Shown here piece after piece: positions 18,401 to 27,964 of a stretch of 64,000 nucleotides of DNA (position 1 is its first letter; each line of letters opens with the position of its first letter). The translations under genes and the position numbers were made by a program. Under the pieces are notes generated by a model. That model had not been told where the DNA came from and searched no databases. It was given only the letters and a program-made list of their open reading frames with translations. The stretch is from Herpetosiphon giganteus (lineage in GTDB: Bacteria; Chloroflexota; Chloroflexia; Chloroflexales; Herpetosiphonaceae): assembly GCF_016907925.1 (NCBI RefSeq), contig NZ_JAFBCZ010000013.1, positions 62,001-126,000 of the forward strand. The letters run 5' to 3'.

Positions 18401-18425
18401 AGCCATGCTGACGTTTGAATGAGCT

Positions 18426-18452
18426 ACCTCGGCCCCTGTGGTCGAGGTTTTT
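18426..18452 (+). promoter_or_regulatory. Leader hairpin with T-tract directly before typA
   Basis: ACCTCGGCC (18426-18434) pairs with GGTCGAGGT (18440-18448), with one G-T wobble and a CCTGT loop, and five T follow. It has the form of an intrinsic terminator inside the typA leader. Its 3' arm holds GAGGT, the only plausible ribosome-binding site, 12 nt before the ATG. Confidence 0.55.
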
Positions 18453-18460
18453 GGTGTGTT

Positions 18461-20284
18461 ATGCAACGAACTGATTTACGCAATATCGCAATTATTGCCC
18501 ACGTTGACCACGGCAAGACGACCTTGGTTGATGCCATGTTGAAGCAAAGTCGGATTTTCCGTGAAAACCAACAAGTCGCTGAACGGGTGATGGACTCCAA
18601 CGCCATCGAACGCGAACGTGGGATCACGATTATGGCCAAAAATACCGCTGTTGAATACAATGGCGTACGGATTAATATCGTCGATACCCCAGGTCACGCC
18701 GATTTCGGCGGCGAAGTCGAGCGGGTTTTGAACATGGTCGATGGCGTGTTGCTGTTGGTCGATGCGGTTGAAGGCCCTATGCCCCAAACCAAGTTCGTGC
18801 TGCGCAAAGCTCTCGAACAAGGCCATCGCGCAATTGTCGTCGTCAATAAGGTCGATCGCCCAAGCGCTCGCCCAAATTATGCCGTCAATGAAACCTTCGA
18901 TTTGTTTATCGATTTGGGCGCAACCGAAGAACAAGCCGAATTCCCAATTGTGTATGCAAGCGGGATGGCCGGCACCGCTGGCCACGACCCCCACGCCATG
19001 CAAGATTCGTTGATTCCATTATTTGAAACGATTTTGCAATATGTGCCAGCGCCTGATGTTGATGTCAATGGCCCGCCCCAATTGCTGGTCACCGCAACAA
19101 TGTACGATGATTACAAAGGCAAAATCATCATTGGCCGCTTGAACAGCGGCACAATTCGCAAAGGCCAAGCGGTTGCCCACATCCCCGCCGGCAAAGACCC
19201 CAAAGCTGCCAAAGTGGTCCAAGTTTTCACCCACTATGGCATGGATCGGGTCGAAGTCGAAGAAATTACCGCTGGCGATATTGTCGCCATGACGGGGATT
19301 AACGATGCAGGCATTGGCGATACGATTGCCGATAAAGACAATCCAGTTGCTTTGCCACCAATCAAGGTTGAAGAACCAACGGTTCAGATGACCTTCGGTG
19401 TGAATACCAGCCCCTTCAGCGGGCGCGAAGGCAAATTGGTCACCTCACGGAAGATTCGCGAACGCTTGTATGGCGAAACCGAGCGCGACGTGGCTTTGAA
19501 GGTCGAAGATACCGACAACGCCGATACCTTCCGCGTCAGCGGTCGCGGCGAGTTGCACTTGGCAATTTTGATCGAAAATATGCGCCGCGAAGGCTACGAG
19601 TTCCAAGTTTCCAAAGCAGAAGTGATTTATAAAGAGATTGATGGCGCACGCCACGAGCCATATGAACTGGTCGAAATCGAAGTTGATTCCGATTATCAAG
19701 GCTCGGTGGTCGAATTGATGGGCTTGCGCCGTGGCACCATGCGCGATATGAGTGTTAGCGATTCAGGTTCAGTGAAATTCGTCTATCACGTGCCAACCCG
19801 TGGTTTGTTGGGCTTCCGCCAACAATTGCTCACCGCTACCCGGGGCACAGGCATTATGAACAGCTTGTTTGCTGGCTATCAACCCTACGCTGGCGATGTG
19901 CAAACCCGCCAATTTGGCTCGTTGATTGCTTGGGAACAAGGCGTGACCAGTAGCTACGGCTTGTCGAGCGCCCAAGAACGCGGCCAGTTGTTCGTTGGCT
20001 CAGGGGTGGATGTCTACGAAGGTATGATCATTGGTCAACACATTCGTGATGAAGACCTCGAAGTCAATGCCTGTAAGAAAAAGCAATTGACCAATATGCG
20101 TTCATCAGGTGCCGACGATGCCTTGCGCCTCGACGTGCCACGCAACATGTCGCTCGATGATTGTATTGAATACCTCGCCGACGATGAATTGCTCGAAGTA
20201 ACTCCGCTGCATTTCCGGCTGCGCAAGCGTATCCTCAACACCGACGAACGCCGCCGCGACCGTAAATGGGCCAAAAACCGCTAA
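18461..20284 (+). CDS. typA: Ribosome-associated translational GTPase TypA/BipA
   Basis: A 607-residue translational GTPase involved in ribosome assembly and stress growth. P-loop AHVDHGKT at 13-20, the G2 region RERGITI, G3 DTPGHADF, G4 NKVDRP and G5-like YASGMAG are all present. The C-terminal TypA-specific part includes [20 protein letters not shown] and the end [22 protein letters not shown] 18461 opens [18 protein letters not shown], as in other TypA proteins. It carries its own promoter, leader hairpin and terminator, so it is monocistronic. Confidence 0.96.
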   Translation: MQRTDLRNIAIIAHVDHGKTTLVDAMLKQSRIFRENQQVAERVMDSNAIERERGITIMAKNTAVEYNGVRINIVDTPGHADFGGEVERVLNMVDGVLLLVDAVEGPMPQTKFVLRKALEQGHRAIVVVNKVDRPSARPNYAVNETFDLFIDLGATEEQAEFPIVYASGMAGTAGHDPHAMQDSLIPLFETILQYVPAPDVDVNGPPQLLVTATMYDDYKGKIIIGRLNSGTIRKGQAVAHIPAGKDPKAAKVVQVFTHYGMDRVEVEEITAGDIVAMTGINDAGIGDTIADKDNPVALPPIKVEEPTVQMTFGVNTSPFSGREGKLVTSRKIRERLYGETERDVALKVEDTDNADTFRVSGRGELHLAILIENMRREGYEFQVSKAEVIYKEIDGARHEPYELVEIEVDSDYQGSVVELMGLRRGTMRDMSVSDSGSVKFVYHVPTRGLLGFRQQLLTATRGTGIMNSLFAGYQPYAGDVQTRQFGSLIAWEQGVTSSYGLSSAQERGQLFVGSGVDVYEGMIIGQHIRDEDLEVNACKKKQLTNMRSSGADDALRLDVPRNMSLDDCIEYLADDELLEVTPLHFRLRKRILNTDERRRDRKWAKNR

Positions 20285-20291
20285 CTTGCAA

Positions 20292-20330
20292 ACTCCCTTG
20301 CCCGACAAACTGGGCAAGGGAGTTTTTGTT
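20292..20330 (+). terminator. Intrinsic terminator of typA
   Basis: A perfect 12-bp stem ACTCCCTTGCCC / GGGCAAGGGAGT with an 8-nt loop is followed by TTTTGTTT, 7 bp past the stop. Confidence 0.93.
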
Positions 20331-20423
20331 TAAATTGGATAGATTCCCTCACCCGACCCCTATGTTCTTTGCTCTCTGTTCTATGTTCTTTTTGACTTCA
20401 TCCTTCATCCTTCATCCTTCAAT

Positions 20424-21671
20424 TCACCGATCATACGCTCGCAGGCTGGGAGTGCGAAAGGCAATAATAATTGCTGCTGTAACGCAAATTGCACCGCCAA
20501 ACGCAATTGCTGCTGGCGCTCCAATTTTACTTGCCACAAAGCCAGCCTCAACTTCGCCAAGCAGCGGCCCGCCTTGAAAAAACAACATATTGGCCGAGGT
20601 AGACCGCCCACGCAATTCATCCGGAGTGTTCAATTGGCGAATCGTGCCGCGCAACACAGCGCTAACTGTATCGGCAGCACCAGTGCCTGCCAAGCCCAAG
20701 AGCGCAATCGGTAAACTTGGCGCTAGCCCAAAGACCATGGTCGCCAGCCCATACAACACGACCGAAACCACCACGACCATGCCTTGGCGACGCGGGTTGC
20801 CAAACCACGACATTGCCAGCGCTGCCACCAACGCACCGATGGCTGGCGCTGAATACATCAAGCCCAAGGCTTTTGCATCAACTTTCAATACTTGGTCGGC
20901 AAATAAGGGCAAGAGCGTCGTTGCCGCGCCACAGAAGGTCGCGACAAAATCAAGCACCATCGTCGACCAAATAATCGGCGTGCGGCTAACAAAGCGTAAG
21001 CCTTCCCAAACCGAGCCTTTGACCACAGGCTTAACTTCGGTTGGCGCATAATTGCCACGCATTTGCCACAAGCTCAAAACCACCGCGCCATAGCTTACAG
21101 CATCGATCAAATAGACCAAGGCAATCGAATGGGTCACAAACCAACCACCCAAGGCAGGGCCTGCAATATTGCCAATTTGCCAAGCAATCATGTTTAGGCT
21201 TAATGCTGTTGGCAGCACTTCACGCGGCACCAAACGTGGAATCAGCGCTTGGCGTGCAGGTAAATCGAAGGTTTTGGCGCTGAAAAAGATAATCATAATC
21301 CCATACAGCAGCCATAAATTAATCAATTCAAGCCACGATAAAACCGCCAACACCAACGATAAACCCATCAGAATGCTTTGGGTAATCATCATCAAGCGCC
21401 GTCGATCAACCCGATCAGCCAATAAGCCCGCCCGCAAGGCCAACAAAATCAGCGGTATAAATTGAAACAGGCCAATTAATCCCAGAAAAATCGCCGGATC
21501 TGCCCCAGGAATTGCTTTGGCCAAATTATAGACTTGAAGATGCAAAGCCAATGTGTGCATCTGCGAGCCAGCAATTGAAATTAGCTGACCGCTCCAGAGC
21601 AGCCGATAATCGCGATGGCGTAAAGCAACCAACGCCGATGGTTGGCGCGGAGTCGTTGAATCTGAAGCCAT
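20424..21671 (-). CDS. MFS transporter, EntS/TetA-like exporter group
   Basis: A 415-residue, roughly 12-helix membrane protein. The start region (LRHRDYRLLWSGQLISIAG) and GLLADRVDRRRLMMITQS between helices 2 and 3 are typical of the MFS drug or siderophore exporter group related to EntS. A second copy of the pattern is weaker (SWFGNPRRQGMVVV). Substrate unknown. AAAGG precedes ATG 21671, and TATAAT on the minus strand near 21712-21707 could be its -10. The C-terminal end approaches a repeat block between it and typA. Confidence 0.88.
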   Translation of the reverse strand: MASDSTTPRQPSALVALRHRDYRLLWSGQLISIAGSQMHTLALHLQVYNLAKAIPGADPAIFLGLIGLFQFIPLILLALRAGLLADRVDRRRLMMITQSILMGLSLVLAVLSWLELINLWLLYGIMIIFFSAKTFDLPARQALIPRLVPREVLPTALSLNMIAWQIGNIAGPALGGWFVTHSIALVYLIDAVSYGAVVLSLWQMRGNYAPTEVKPVVKGSVWEGLRFVSRTPIIWSTMVLDFVATFCGAATTLLPLFADQVLKVDAKALGLMYSAPAIGALVAALAMSWFGNPRRQGMVVVVSVVLYGLATMVFGLAPSLPIALLGLAGTGAADTVSAVLRGTIRQLNTPDELRGRSTSANMLFFQGGPLLGEVEAGFVASKIGAPAAIAFGGAICVTAAIIIAFRTPSLRAYDR

Positions 21672-21774
21672 GACAAGCCCTTTATTGATGATTAAAGTGA
21701 GATATGATTATAAGCTAGTTTGCTGCCAATGAATCTCAATCGCAACAATAACCGCATTCTATTGCTGAAGGAAT

Positions 21775-21809
21775 TAAAAAAACCGCTAACAGCCAAGGCT
21801 GCTAGCGGC
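21775..21809 (-). terminator. Intrinsic terminator of the M14 carboxypeptidase gene
   Basis: On the minus strand CCGCTAGCAG pairs with CTGTTAGCGG (one mismatch) and is followed by TTTTTTTAA. It lies 15 bp after the stop at 21825. Confidence 0.85.
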
Positions 21810-21824
21810 TAAACCTGCAAAATT

Positions 21825-23498
21825 TTAGAGTTCGAGCTTGGCGCGGGCAATCCCGCCACGTCCGCCCTGAACGGTCAATTCAATCACCCCAGGATTGGGC
21901 ACATGCACCACCCACTCAACTTTGGCACGATCAGTGGTTGAGCCATTGCTGAATCCAAAGAACGAAACCCGCCCCGAACGGCCTTCCAAATCGCCAATCG
22001 TGGTTTTGGCTTGGCCCAGCTTGAGGCTTGCGCCTTCGGGCAATTTCAACAGCGCCTCAAGTGGCAGGGTGGCTTTGCGTTCGCGGCCTTTTTGCGAGCC
22101 ATAGCTTGGCAAATAGCCCTCATTTTGCACCACAGCCTGCAAGCGATAGACATTATCGCCCAAGCTTTCAAGCTCAAAACTGCTAATCGTGGTGAATGGC
22201 GCAATCGCGGCGTGCTCCAAGGCAAATTGGGTCACAGGGGCAATTGTTTCGAGCAATTTGGCTGGTGGCGGGTTGCGGAAGGCAAACATCGGATGCCAGC
22301 CGCCAATTTCAACCGCGCCAAGCTGTGGATGCTCAAACGGAGTCCAATCGTAGAAGCACAAACCTTCGCCATGCTCATCTACCCATTGCATAATTTTCAG
22401 ATCGTCTTCTTCGGGGTGTTCTTTGAACCATTCGATAAATTTGCGATCCTTGATTCCCGCCGAACCAACCAAATCCCAAAATTCAACTGTCCAAGCAAAC
22501 ATGCCCAAATGATCGTAGACCCAATCATCAAACACCCCGGTAATCACATCTTTGGGGTGATAGCGAAAATCGTGGTAGACAGAAACACTCGGCCAGCCCG
22601 TAATTTCGGTGCCACGCTTGCCCAAGGCCTTGAACACATCCAGATCGTGGATGTTCATCTGATCGTCGGCGCGGTCGCCGTAGGGCCGCAACAGCACGCC
22701 AGAATAGGTGTGGTAGGTCAGGCCGCTATGAATTTCGGGATGATCAACAATAAATTGCACCACAGCGCGAATTTCTGGCTCGGAGGTTGGATACGGCCCA
22801 GCGCCATATTGCTCGGCTTCTGGTCGCCAATCGATGGGAAAATTACGATTAATATCCAAGCCTTCAATCGAGCGGCTGAGCTTGATATTGACTCCATCGT
22901 AATTTTGAATCAAGCCCTCGGGCAAAATTCGATAGTATGTGCCGCCAATTTCATAGGGCTTGCGTTTGACCATCACCCGTGGATCGTGCTCGGAAACCCG
23001 CCAATCGCCATTGGGATCAACCAAGCGCATTTGCAGAATAATACCATCGTTGTTGATGTCCTCTTGATAGAGGCCATCGACACGCTCAGCATACGGATAA
23101 GGTCGCACGCTCGAACGCACAACGTAGGGTGTTGTCAAGGCTCGTTCGGCTCCATCGGGATTGAAGCGCGGCAAAACGTAGAAGGTCGTTCGATCCAGCA
23201 AACGCGTGCATTCAGGATCGTTGCCATAGCCCTTGAGCAGGGTATCGATCAAGTGCAAACCAGCCATTGCGCCAGTCACTTCGCTGGCGTGAATATTAGC
23301 ATCGACCCAAAACGCTGGCTTCTCGCGGGCCGCGCCAGTGGCATCGTTGGTGAGGGTTGCCAGCCATAAATCGCGGCCTTCGTAGCTTTTGCCAATTGAT
23401 TGCAAGCTAATCAGTTGGGGATATTCGGCAGCAAAACCTTCTAAGGCTGCCACCAACTCGTCAAAACGATAATAACGCGTGTAATCGATCGTGGGCAT
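21825..23498 (-). CDS. M14 family zinc carboxypeptidase
   Basis: A 557-residue metallocarboxypeptidase. The zinc motif HASE (His70, Glu73 in DANIHASEVTG), FNPDGAE, GLDINRNFP (substrate Asn-Arg pair), the third ligand in TYHTYSGV, and the catalytic Glu in WTVEFWDL are present. No signal peptide is visible, so the enzyme is probably cytoplasmic. The last 130 residues form a beta-rich domain unlike the catalytic part. ATG 23498 follows GGAGGAGCC. It is monocistronic between two terminators. Confidence 0.9.
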   Translation of the reverse strand: MPTIDYTRYYRFDELVAALEGFAAEYPQLISLQSIGKSYEGRDLWLATLTNDATGAAREKPAFWVDANIHASEVTGAMAGLHLIDTLLKGYGNDPECTRLLDRTTFYVLPRFNPDGAERALTTPYVVRSSVRPYPYAERVDGLYQEDINNDGIILQMRLVDPNGDWRVSEHDPRVMVKRKPYEIGGTYYRILPEGLIQNYDGVNIKLSRSIEGLDINRNFPIDWRPEAEQYGAGPYPTSEPEIRAVVQFIVDHPEIHSGLTYHTYSGVLLRPYGDRADDQMNIHDLDVFKALGKRGTEITGWPSVSVYHDFRYHPKDVITGVFDDWVYDHLGMFAWTVEFWDLVGSAGIKDRKFIEWFKEHPEEDDLKIMQWVDEHGEGLCFYDWTPFEHPQLGAVEIGGWHPMFAFRNPPPAKLLETIAPVTQFALEHAAIAPFTTISSFELESLGDNVYRLQAVVQNEGYLPSYGSQKGRERKATLPLEALLKLPEGASLKLGQAKTTIGDLEGRSGRVSFFGFSNGSTTDRAKVEWVVHVPNPGVIELTVQGGRGGIARAKLEL

Positions 23499-23580
23499 GG
23501 CTCCTCCAGTACGAACTCTATGCAGAATATTGCATATTATGCATTATTCTACCTGCTTGATGCAAGTCCAAATTAACCCA

Positions 23581-23616
23581 AAACCCCCTTGGATGAACAA
23601 ACATCCAAGGGGGTTT
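23581..23616 (-). terminator. Terminator of the cytochrome bc operon
   Basis: A perfect 15-bp stem AAACCCCCTTGGATG / CATCCAAGGGGGTTT has a 6-nt loop. On the minus strand it ends in GGGGGTTTTGGGTT. It lies about 20 bp past the last gene of the respiratory operon. Confidence 0.8.
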
Positions 23617-23636
23617 ATGCTAACGAGCAACTAATA

Positions 23637-24317
23637 TTAGACGGTTGCGGGTGTTTCGCTGCGCTTGCGCAAGTTCGAGCCAAGCCCACCGCCGAGGAAC
23701 AAGCCCCAGAGCAAACCCAAGCTCATAGCGTGCACAAACACAACCCCGCGCACTTCGTCGTCCCAGCGTGGCAAGAACACAATCACCAAGAACTGGATAA
23801 CTGGAATAACCATCAAGGCTACGCCCAAGCGCACAAAGCCTTGCGCAACTGGTTGGCCGCGCAAGTGATTGCTAAAGCCCGTCACAATCCAAGCGATAAA
23901 GAAGAAGATTGTGGCCGTGACGACTGGCAACAAGACCAAAATATCGCCAATTGCGATGCTCAACACTTTGGTCGAAGCTGGCAGCGTATTCGATAAGGCT
24001 TGGGTCCCGAAGGTCAAACCAAAGAAGGCTGCAACCATCACCACCAAGGTAACGACGAACGCAATCAAGCCACCGCGAGCAGCTTTGCCCCACAAAGCAA
24101 TGGTATTGGCCAATACGGCATAGCCGATTGCACAAGCCCATAGCAAGTAGTACATAATATCTTTTTTCTCTTGCAGCGTTGTAGCAAAATCGCCAGCCAT
24201 GTATGGGCCACTGCTGGTGGTCCAGATTGCGCCAAAGATGGTGTAAACCAAGGCAAATGGCACAAAGATGACTAGGTCAAGCATGCTCACGCCTATGTTA
24301 TTCAACCATTTTTTCAT
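23637..24317 (-). CDS. Multi-helix membrane protein of the cytochrome bc operon
   Basis: A 226-residue membrane protein with about six hydrophobic helices. It opens MKKWLNNIGVSMLDLVIFVP and ends with a polar GSNLRKRSETPATV tail. It contains no haem-binding or Fe-S motif. It is the last gene of the operon after Rieske, cytochrome b and cytochrome c, suggesting a structural or assembly subunit of the menaquinol-oxidising complex. I do not recognise a named family. Confidence 0.75.
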   Translation of the reverse strand: MKKWLNNIGVSMLDLVIFVPFALVYTIFGAIWTTSSGPYMAGDFATTLQEKKDIMYYLLWACAIGYAVLANTIALWGKAARGGLIAFVVTLVVMVAAFFGLTFGTQALSNTLPASTKVLSIAIGDILVLLPVVTATIFFFIAWIVTGFSNHLRGQPVAQGFVRLGVALMVIPVIQFLVIVFLPRWDDEVRGVVFVHAMSLGLLWGLFLGGGLGSNLRKRSETPATV

Positions 24318-24344
24318 TGAATGGCCTCCTTAGAAGGCTTTTAG

Positions 24345-24370
24345 GCTGGCGACAGCATGCCATCGCCAGC
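24345..24370 (-). other. Intercistronic hairpin
   Basis: An 8-bp stem GCTGGCGA / TCGCCAGC lies between the cytochrome c and membrane-protein genes. No T-tract follows on the minus strand. It may mark a processing or stability element. Confidence 0.45.
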
Positions 24371-24377
24371 GCGTGCT

Positions 24378-25238
24378 TTACCGAGTCAAGGTCTTCAAGT
24401 AGGCGATAACTTCGAGAATCTTATCTTCGCTAAGGATCTGGCCTTGGGGTGGCATCACCCCATACGAAGCGCCATCTTGAGGATCTGGGCCAACACCTGG
24501 GCCACCACCACCATTCGTAATCCAATCTAAGACATTTTCGTCGTTGACTGGATTGCCGTTGGGCAGGGTTGTGCCAAATGCTTTGGTACCAGTTTCGCCA
24601 AACAAACCTGCCAAGCCAGGGCCTGTGCCGCTAGCATCGGTCTTATTGTGGCAGCTGATACAGTAGGTGTTGAAGGTTTGCTTGCCAGCTTCAGCCAATG
24701 GATCATCCAATGGTGGCTCATTTGGCGTTGGGGTTGGTGGCAAGCCTGCTTCGGTAGTTGCAGCCCACGATTTGGCTGAATCAAGCGCGACTGGCGAGAT
24801 TGCGCCACCTTGCATCGACATGACATAGGCAGCGATGGCTTTAACTTGGTCATCGCGCATGCCTTGCAATTTCCAGGCAGGCATCGCCGTGCCAGTTTTG
24901 CCATATGAAATAATGGCTTCAACGTAGTTGCGCAATGAGCCATATTTTTTCTGAATCCCGTTTTCGCGGGTAAACGCTTCGGTGCCTGGGCCTAAGCGCC
25001 CTTGCAAATCGGAAAGCTTAGGAGCACCTTTGTTGCCTGGGCCTTGGCCTTCGCCAGCCAAACCGTGGCAGGTGGCACAATATTGTTCGTAGTTGCGCTG
25101 CCCGAACTCCAATTGCAAAGCATCTTGGCGCAAATTCGTGGCAACCAAACGATCATTCGTTTGGCCAATCCAGATAAAGCCAAGCAAGGCAACTGTTGCG
25201 AGGGTAAACAGCAGCGAAACTGCAATGTTTTTCGTCAT
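24378..25238 (-). CDS. Membrane-anchored dihaem cytochrome c
   Basis: A 286-residue protein with an N-terminal uncleaved helix (about 6-25) and two class I cytochrome c domains. The haem sites are CATCH at 54-58 and CISCH at 193-197; MPAWK near 119 and a later VMPPQGQ supply axial Met candidates. A Pro/Thr linker (TPTPNEPPLDDP) separates the domains. It probably accepts electrons from the Rieske/cytochrome b complex on the outer face of the membrane. ATG 25238 follows AAGGAA; a GTG eight codons earlier is less likely. Confidence 0.9.
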   Translation of the reverse strand: MTKNIAVSLLFTLATVALLGFIWIGQTNDRLVATNLRQDALQLEFGQRNYEQYCATCHGLAGEGQGPGNKGAPKLSDLQGRLGPGTEAFTRENGIQKKYGSLRNYVEAIISYGKTGTAMPAWKLQGMRDDQVKAIAAYVMSMQGGAISPVALDSAKSWAATTEAGLPPTPTPNEPPLDDPLAEAGKQTFNTYCISCHNKTDASGTGPGLAGLFGETGTKAFGTTLPNGNPVNDENVLDWITNGGGGPGVGPDPQDGASYGVMPPQGQILSEDKILEVIAYLKTLTR

Positions 25239-25297
25239 AGGACGTGTTTCCTTATTCGACACGGCCCACGCAGCAACGTAGGCCGTGGATAAAAAAC

Positions 25298-26986
25298 TTA
25301 GTTTCGTGGTTCCGTATCGCCAACGTGAACAACCCCATTCCGGTTGAGGAATTTATATTGGGTATAGCGGCTCTTTTCGGGAGTTTCGACCAAATTACCT
25401 TCTTTGTCGTAACCCGCCGTCGTCCATTCCATATCCAAGGTTACACGTTTTTGCAGAAGCCCATCAACTGCTGTTGAGAATTCGGCAGCATCGGTTTTTT
25501 GTTGATAGAGCCATGGCTCAATCGTCAAGGTAACCGTTGGGCGAACAAACAGCACGTCATATTCGGCCCATTTTTGCACGTCGTGTTTGAGTTCAAGCAG
25601 CATTTCTTTGAAGACTGGCGAGAGCGCTTCTGGCGCTGGGCCTTCGGCTACCCCAAATTCGCCTTCTTTGAATTCATTGACTGCTGAATCGTAATAGACT
25701 TTATAAACGAATTTTTCTTGCGGCACTTGGTCGAATGGCACTTCCATCACGCGACCTTCGCCTTCAACTGGCACATACGAAACGGCCAATTCGTTCGAAC
25801 CGACTTTTTGAATCCCGAAGGCAGGCAAGCCCCCATACGAAACAACCACAAAGACGATCAACGAAATAATCCCGCCAGCAACCGCAAATTTGCGATCTTT
25901 GAAACGGCGTGAAGGGTTGCGATCGATGTATGGCAAGAGGAACAATGCGCCGAAGATAATCCCAGCGATGCCCAAGCCCCAAACGATCTTATCACCAAGC
26001 TTCAACATCCCTTGCAACCAGAAGAAGTACCATGGTGCTTGGGTGTGTTGGGGCGTTTCCAAGGCGTTGGCATGGTTTTCCAGCTTGGCATCCCAGAAGA
26101 AGTTGTTGATAAAGATAAAGGTAAAGGTCAAAACCACAATCACTGCCAACTCAAAGAACACTTGGTCGGGCAAGAAAGGAATTTTGCGCTTGGTTGGTTT
26201 TTTGTTTTCAAACAATTCGTGAATTGGCGAGATTTCTTGCTTGCGCACTGCATAGTAGTGAATACTGATGAAAATAATCGTCAGCATTGGCAACATAAAG
26301 ATGTGCAGCAAGTAGAAGCGCAAGAGTGCGCCAGCGCCAATTTCTGCGCCCCCACGGAGCAAGCGGCCAATTGCTGGCCCAACCCCAGGTGCTGCGTCAG
26401 CCATCGACGAACCAATCGTCACCGCCCAGAACGCCAATTGGTCCCATGGCAAGAGATAGCCAGAGAACGACAACAACAGCGTCATAAAGAGCAGCAGCAT
26501 GCCCGTAAACCAGATAAACTGGCGCGGAGCTTTATACGAAGCCGTAAAATAGGTTCGCAGCATGTGCAAAATCACCACTGCAACCATAAAGTGCGCGCCT
26601 AAGCGGTGAATATTCCGCATCAGGCCACCCAACGGCACGTCGTTCATAATCTTGGTCATGGTTTCGTAGGCTTCGTTGGGCGATGGCGAATAATAGATCA
26701 TCAAAACGAGACCAGTAATCGCCTCAAGCACAAAGAAGAAAAACGACATCCAGCCAAGCCCCATGGTGTAATACCATGCGGTTGCTTCTTCGGATAACGA
26801 ACGGGGACGAATGTGATACCAAAAACTATTCGAGTGCACCCGCATCCGTGGGTTGGGACGTGGTGCTGGCCCCCCACGCAGGGTTTCGCGCCACTCACGT
26901 GCTCCCATCGAAGGGAAGAACGAGCGGCCTACCTCGGTTAGCCAGCCACCCAAGCCCTTGCGCTTGCTTTCAGGCGATACAGCCAT
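25298..26986 (-). CDS. Menaquinol-cytochrome c reductase cytochrome b, fused form
   Basis: A 562-residue fusion of the b6-like and subunit IV-like parts. Haem ligands are His127/His141 and His228/His243, and the second pair has the 15-residue spacing of b6-type proteins. The Qo loop motif reads APWY (317-320) instead of PEWY. Eight helices end near residue 390, after which about 168 residues form a soluble tail with no cofactor motif. The complex oxidises menaquinol and pumps protons. GGAG precedes ATG 26986, and the Rieske gene ends 27 nt upstream. Confidence 0.92.
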   Translation of the reverse strand: MAVSPESKRKGLGGWLTEVGRSFFPSMGAREWRETLRGGPAPRPNPRMRVHSNSFWYHIRPRSLSEEATAWYYTMGLGWMSFFFFVLEAITGLVLMIYYSPSPNEAYETMTKIMNDVPLGGLMRNIHRLGAHFMVAVVILHMLRTYFTASYKAPRQFIWFTGMLLLFMTLLLSFSGYLLPWDQLAFWAVTIGSSMADAAPGVGPAIGRLLRGGAEIGAGALLRFYLLHIFMLPMLTIIFISIHYYAVRKQEISPIHELFENKKPTKRKIPFLPDQVFFELAVIVVLTFTFIFINNFFWDAKLENHANALETPQHTQAPWYFFWLQGMLKLGDKIVWGLGIAGIIFGALFLLPYIDRNPSRRFKDRKFAVAGGIISLIVFVVVSYGGLPAFGIQKVGSNELAVSYVPVEGEGRVMEVPFDQVPQEKFVYKVYYDSAVNEFKEGEFGVAEGPAPEALSPVFKEMLLELKHDVQKWAEYDVLFVRPTVTLTIEPWLYQQKTDAAEFSTAVDGLLQKRVTLDMEWTTAGYDKEGNLVETPEKSRYTQYKFLNRNGVVHVGDTEPRN

Positions 26987-27013
26987 ACGGAAACTCCTTC
27001 GTGACTGGGTAAA

Positions 27014-27733
27014 CTAGCCGTGAGTTAGACCCGTCTTCTTTTTCCCAGTGTCTACTACCAATGCGCCATCTTCTAAAGTAATCGGAAACTGATCAAGGTT
27101 CCGAGGCGCTGGGCCAAGCACGTAATGGCTGTTACGTTCAAACGTCGAGCCATGACATGGGCAGATAAAGCGATTTTGTGAAGCTTGGAACGGAATCAAA
27201 CAGCCCAGGTGGGTACATACTTGATAGATTGCAATCAAATATGCGCCATCACTAGTTTCGGCTCCAACCTCGTTATCGTTGGTTGAGACGATCCCGTTTT
27301 CAGCTGCACCTTTGCTTTTATCAACCTTAACAATGTAAAATTTACCAGCAGCATTTAATTCTGGTGCTTCTTCAGCGGTGTAGCTATCGCCAGCGCGGGC
27401 AAGCGTAAATTTACCGCCAAACTGGCCTGCCTTAATCCGTGGGTAAGCAAAGCCGCCGGTAACCCAGTCGGCACCACCAGTCAATTCACTGATTAACTCG
27501 TCGTCTTTGTTGGGCGCAATAATGCTACCAAGCCCAAGTGCCGTTAACACAGCCATTGAGCCAGCTGTAGCATAGGCCATAAATTCGCGCCGATTGAGTC
27601 CTTGCCGCTCGCCAACCGGCTTGCCAACTTTGGTACGCGTAACAGGGCTAACGCCTGCTTTGGCAGCCACCGCCTCTGCTTCGGCCTGAGAGACGATCCG
27701 CCGCCCTCCAGATTGTTTCGGGTTTTCAGCCAT
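27014..27733 (-). CDS. Rieske iron-sulfur protein of the cytochrome bc complex
   Basis: A 239-residue protein with a Tat-like anchor (LNRREFMAYATAGSM, twin Arg at 48-49) followed by a hydrophobic helix. The 2Fe-2S ligands are in CTHLGC (173-178) and CPCHGS (191-196). It transfers electrons from menaquinol to the operon's cytochrome c. It is the first gene of the four-gene operon and is preceded by a good promoter with a leader of about 90 nt. Confidence 0.94.
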   Translation of the reverse strand: MAENPKQSGGRRIVSQAEAEAVAAKAGVSPVTRTKVGKPVGERQGLNRREFMAYATAGSMAVLTALGLGSIIAPNKDDELISELTGGADWVTGGFAYPRIKAGQFGGKFTLARAGDSYTAEEAPELNAAGKFYIVKVDKSKGAAENGIVSTNDNEVGAETSDGAYLIAIYQVCTHLGCLIPFQASQNRFICPCHGSTFERNSHYVLGPAPRNLDQFPITLEDGALVVDTGKKKTGLTHG

Positions 27734-27827
27734 TATTCGGTTCTCCTAGCCGCCTTGGTTGTCGTTTGGATATCGTGGCAATGTCAAAAAAATACCGCGC
27801 ACAGACGCTGAGGCGGGGTCACTCGGT

Positions 27828-27857
27828 ATTGTAACACATTGCACAAAGGAGCGTCAA
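27828..27857 (-). promoter_or_regulatory. Promoter of the cytochrome bc operon
   Basis: On the minus strand TTGACG (27857-27852), an 18-bp spacer and TACAAT (27833-27828) with an upstream TGT (extended -10). A GCCTTTATAAAGGC palindrome lies at 27880-27893, just upstream of the -35, and could be a regulator site. Confidence 0.7.
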
Positions 27858-27964
27858 ACGCATACCACAGCGATTTTTTGCCTTTATAAAGGCCTATTTC
27901 GCAATCCGACCATGCCAGTTTTTAGCTACTTTAGCAGTTTTTTCAGCTCCTCGCCTGCGCTGCT

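Noticed and set aside
18195-18422. 75-codon plus-strand frame between the Mrr-like gene and typA
   Set aside because: It runs through two GC-rich hairpins and the typA promoter, lacks a ribosome-binding site, and has no protein-like pattern.
22011-23369. 452-codon open frame opposite the M14 carboxypeptidase gene
   Set aside because: It is the antisense shadow of a clearly conserved gene; its product shows no family features.
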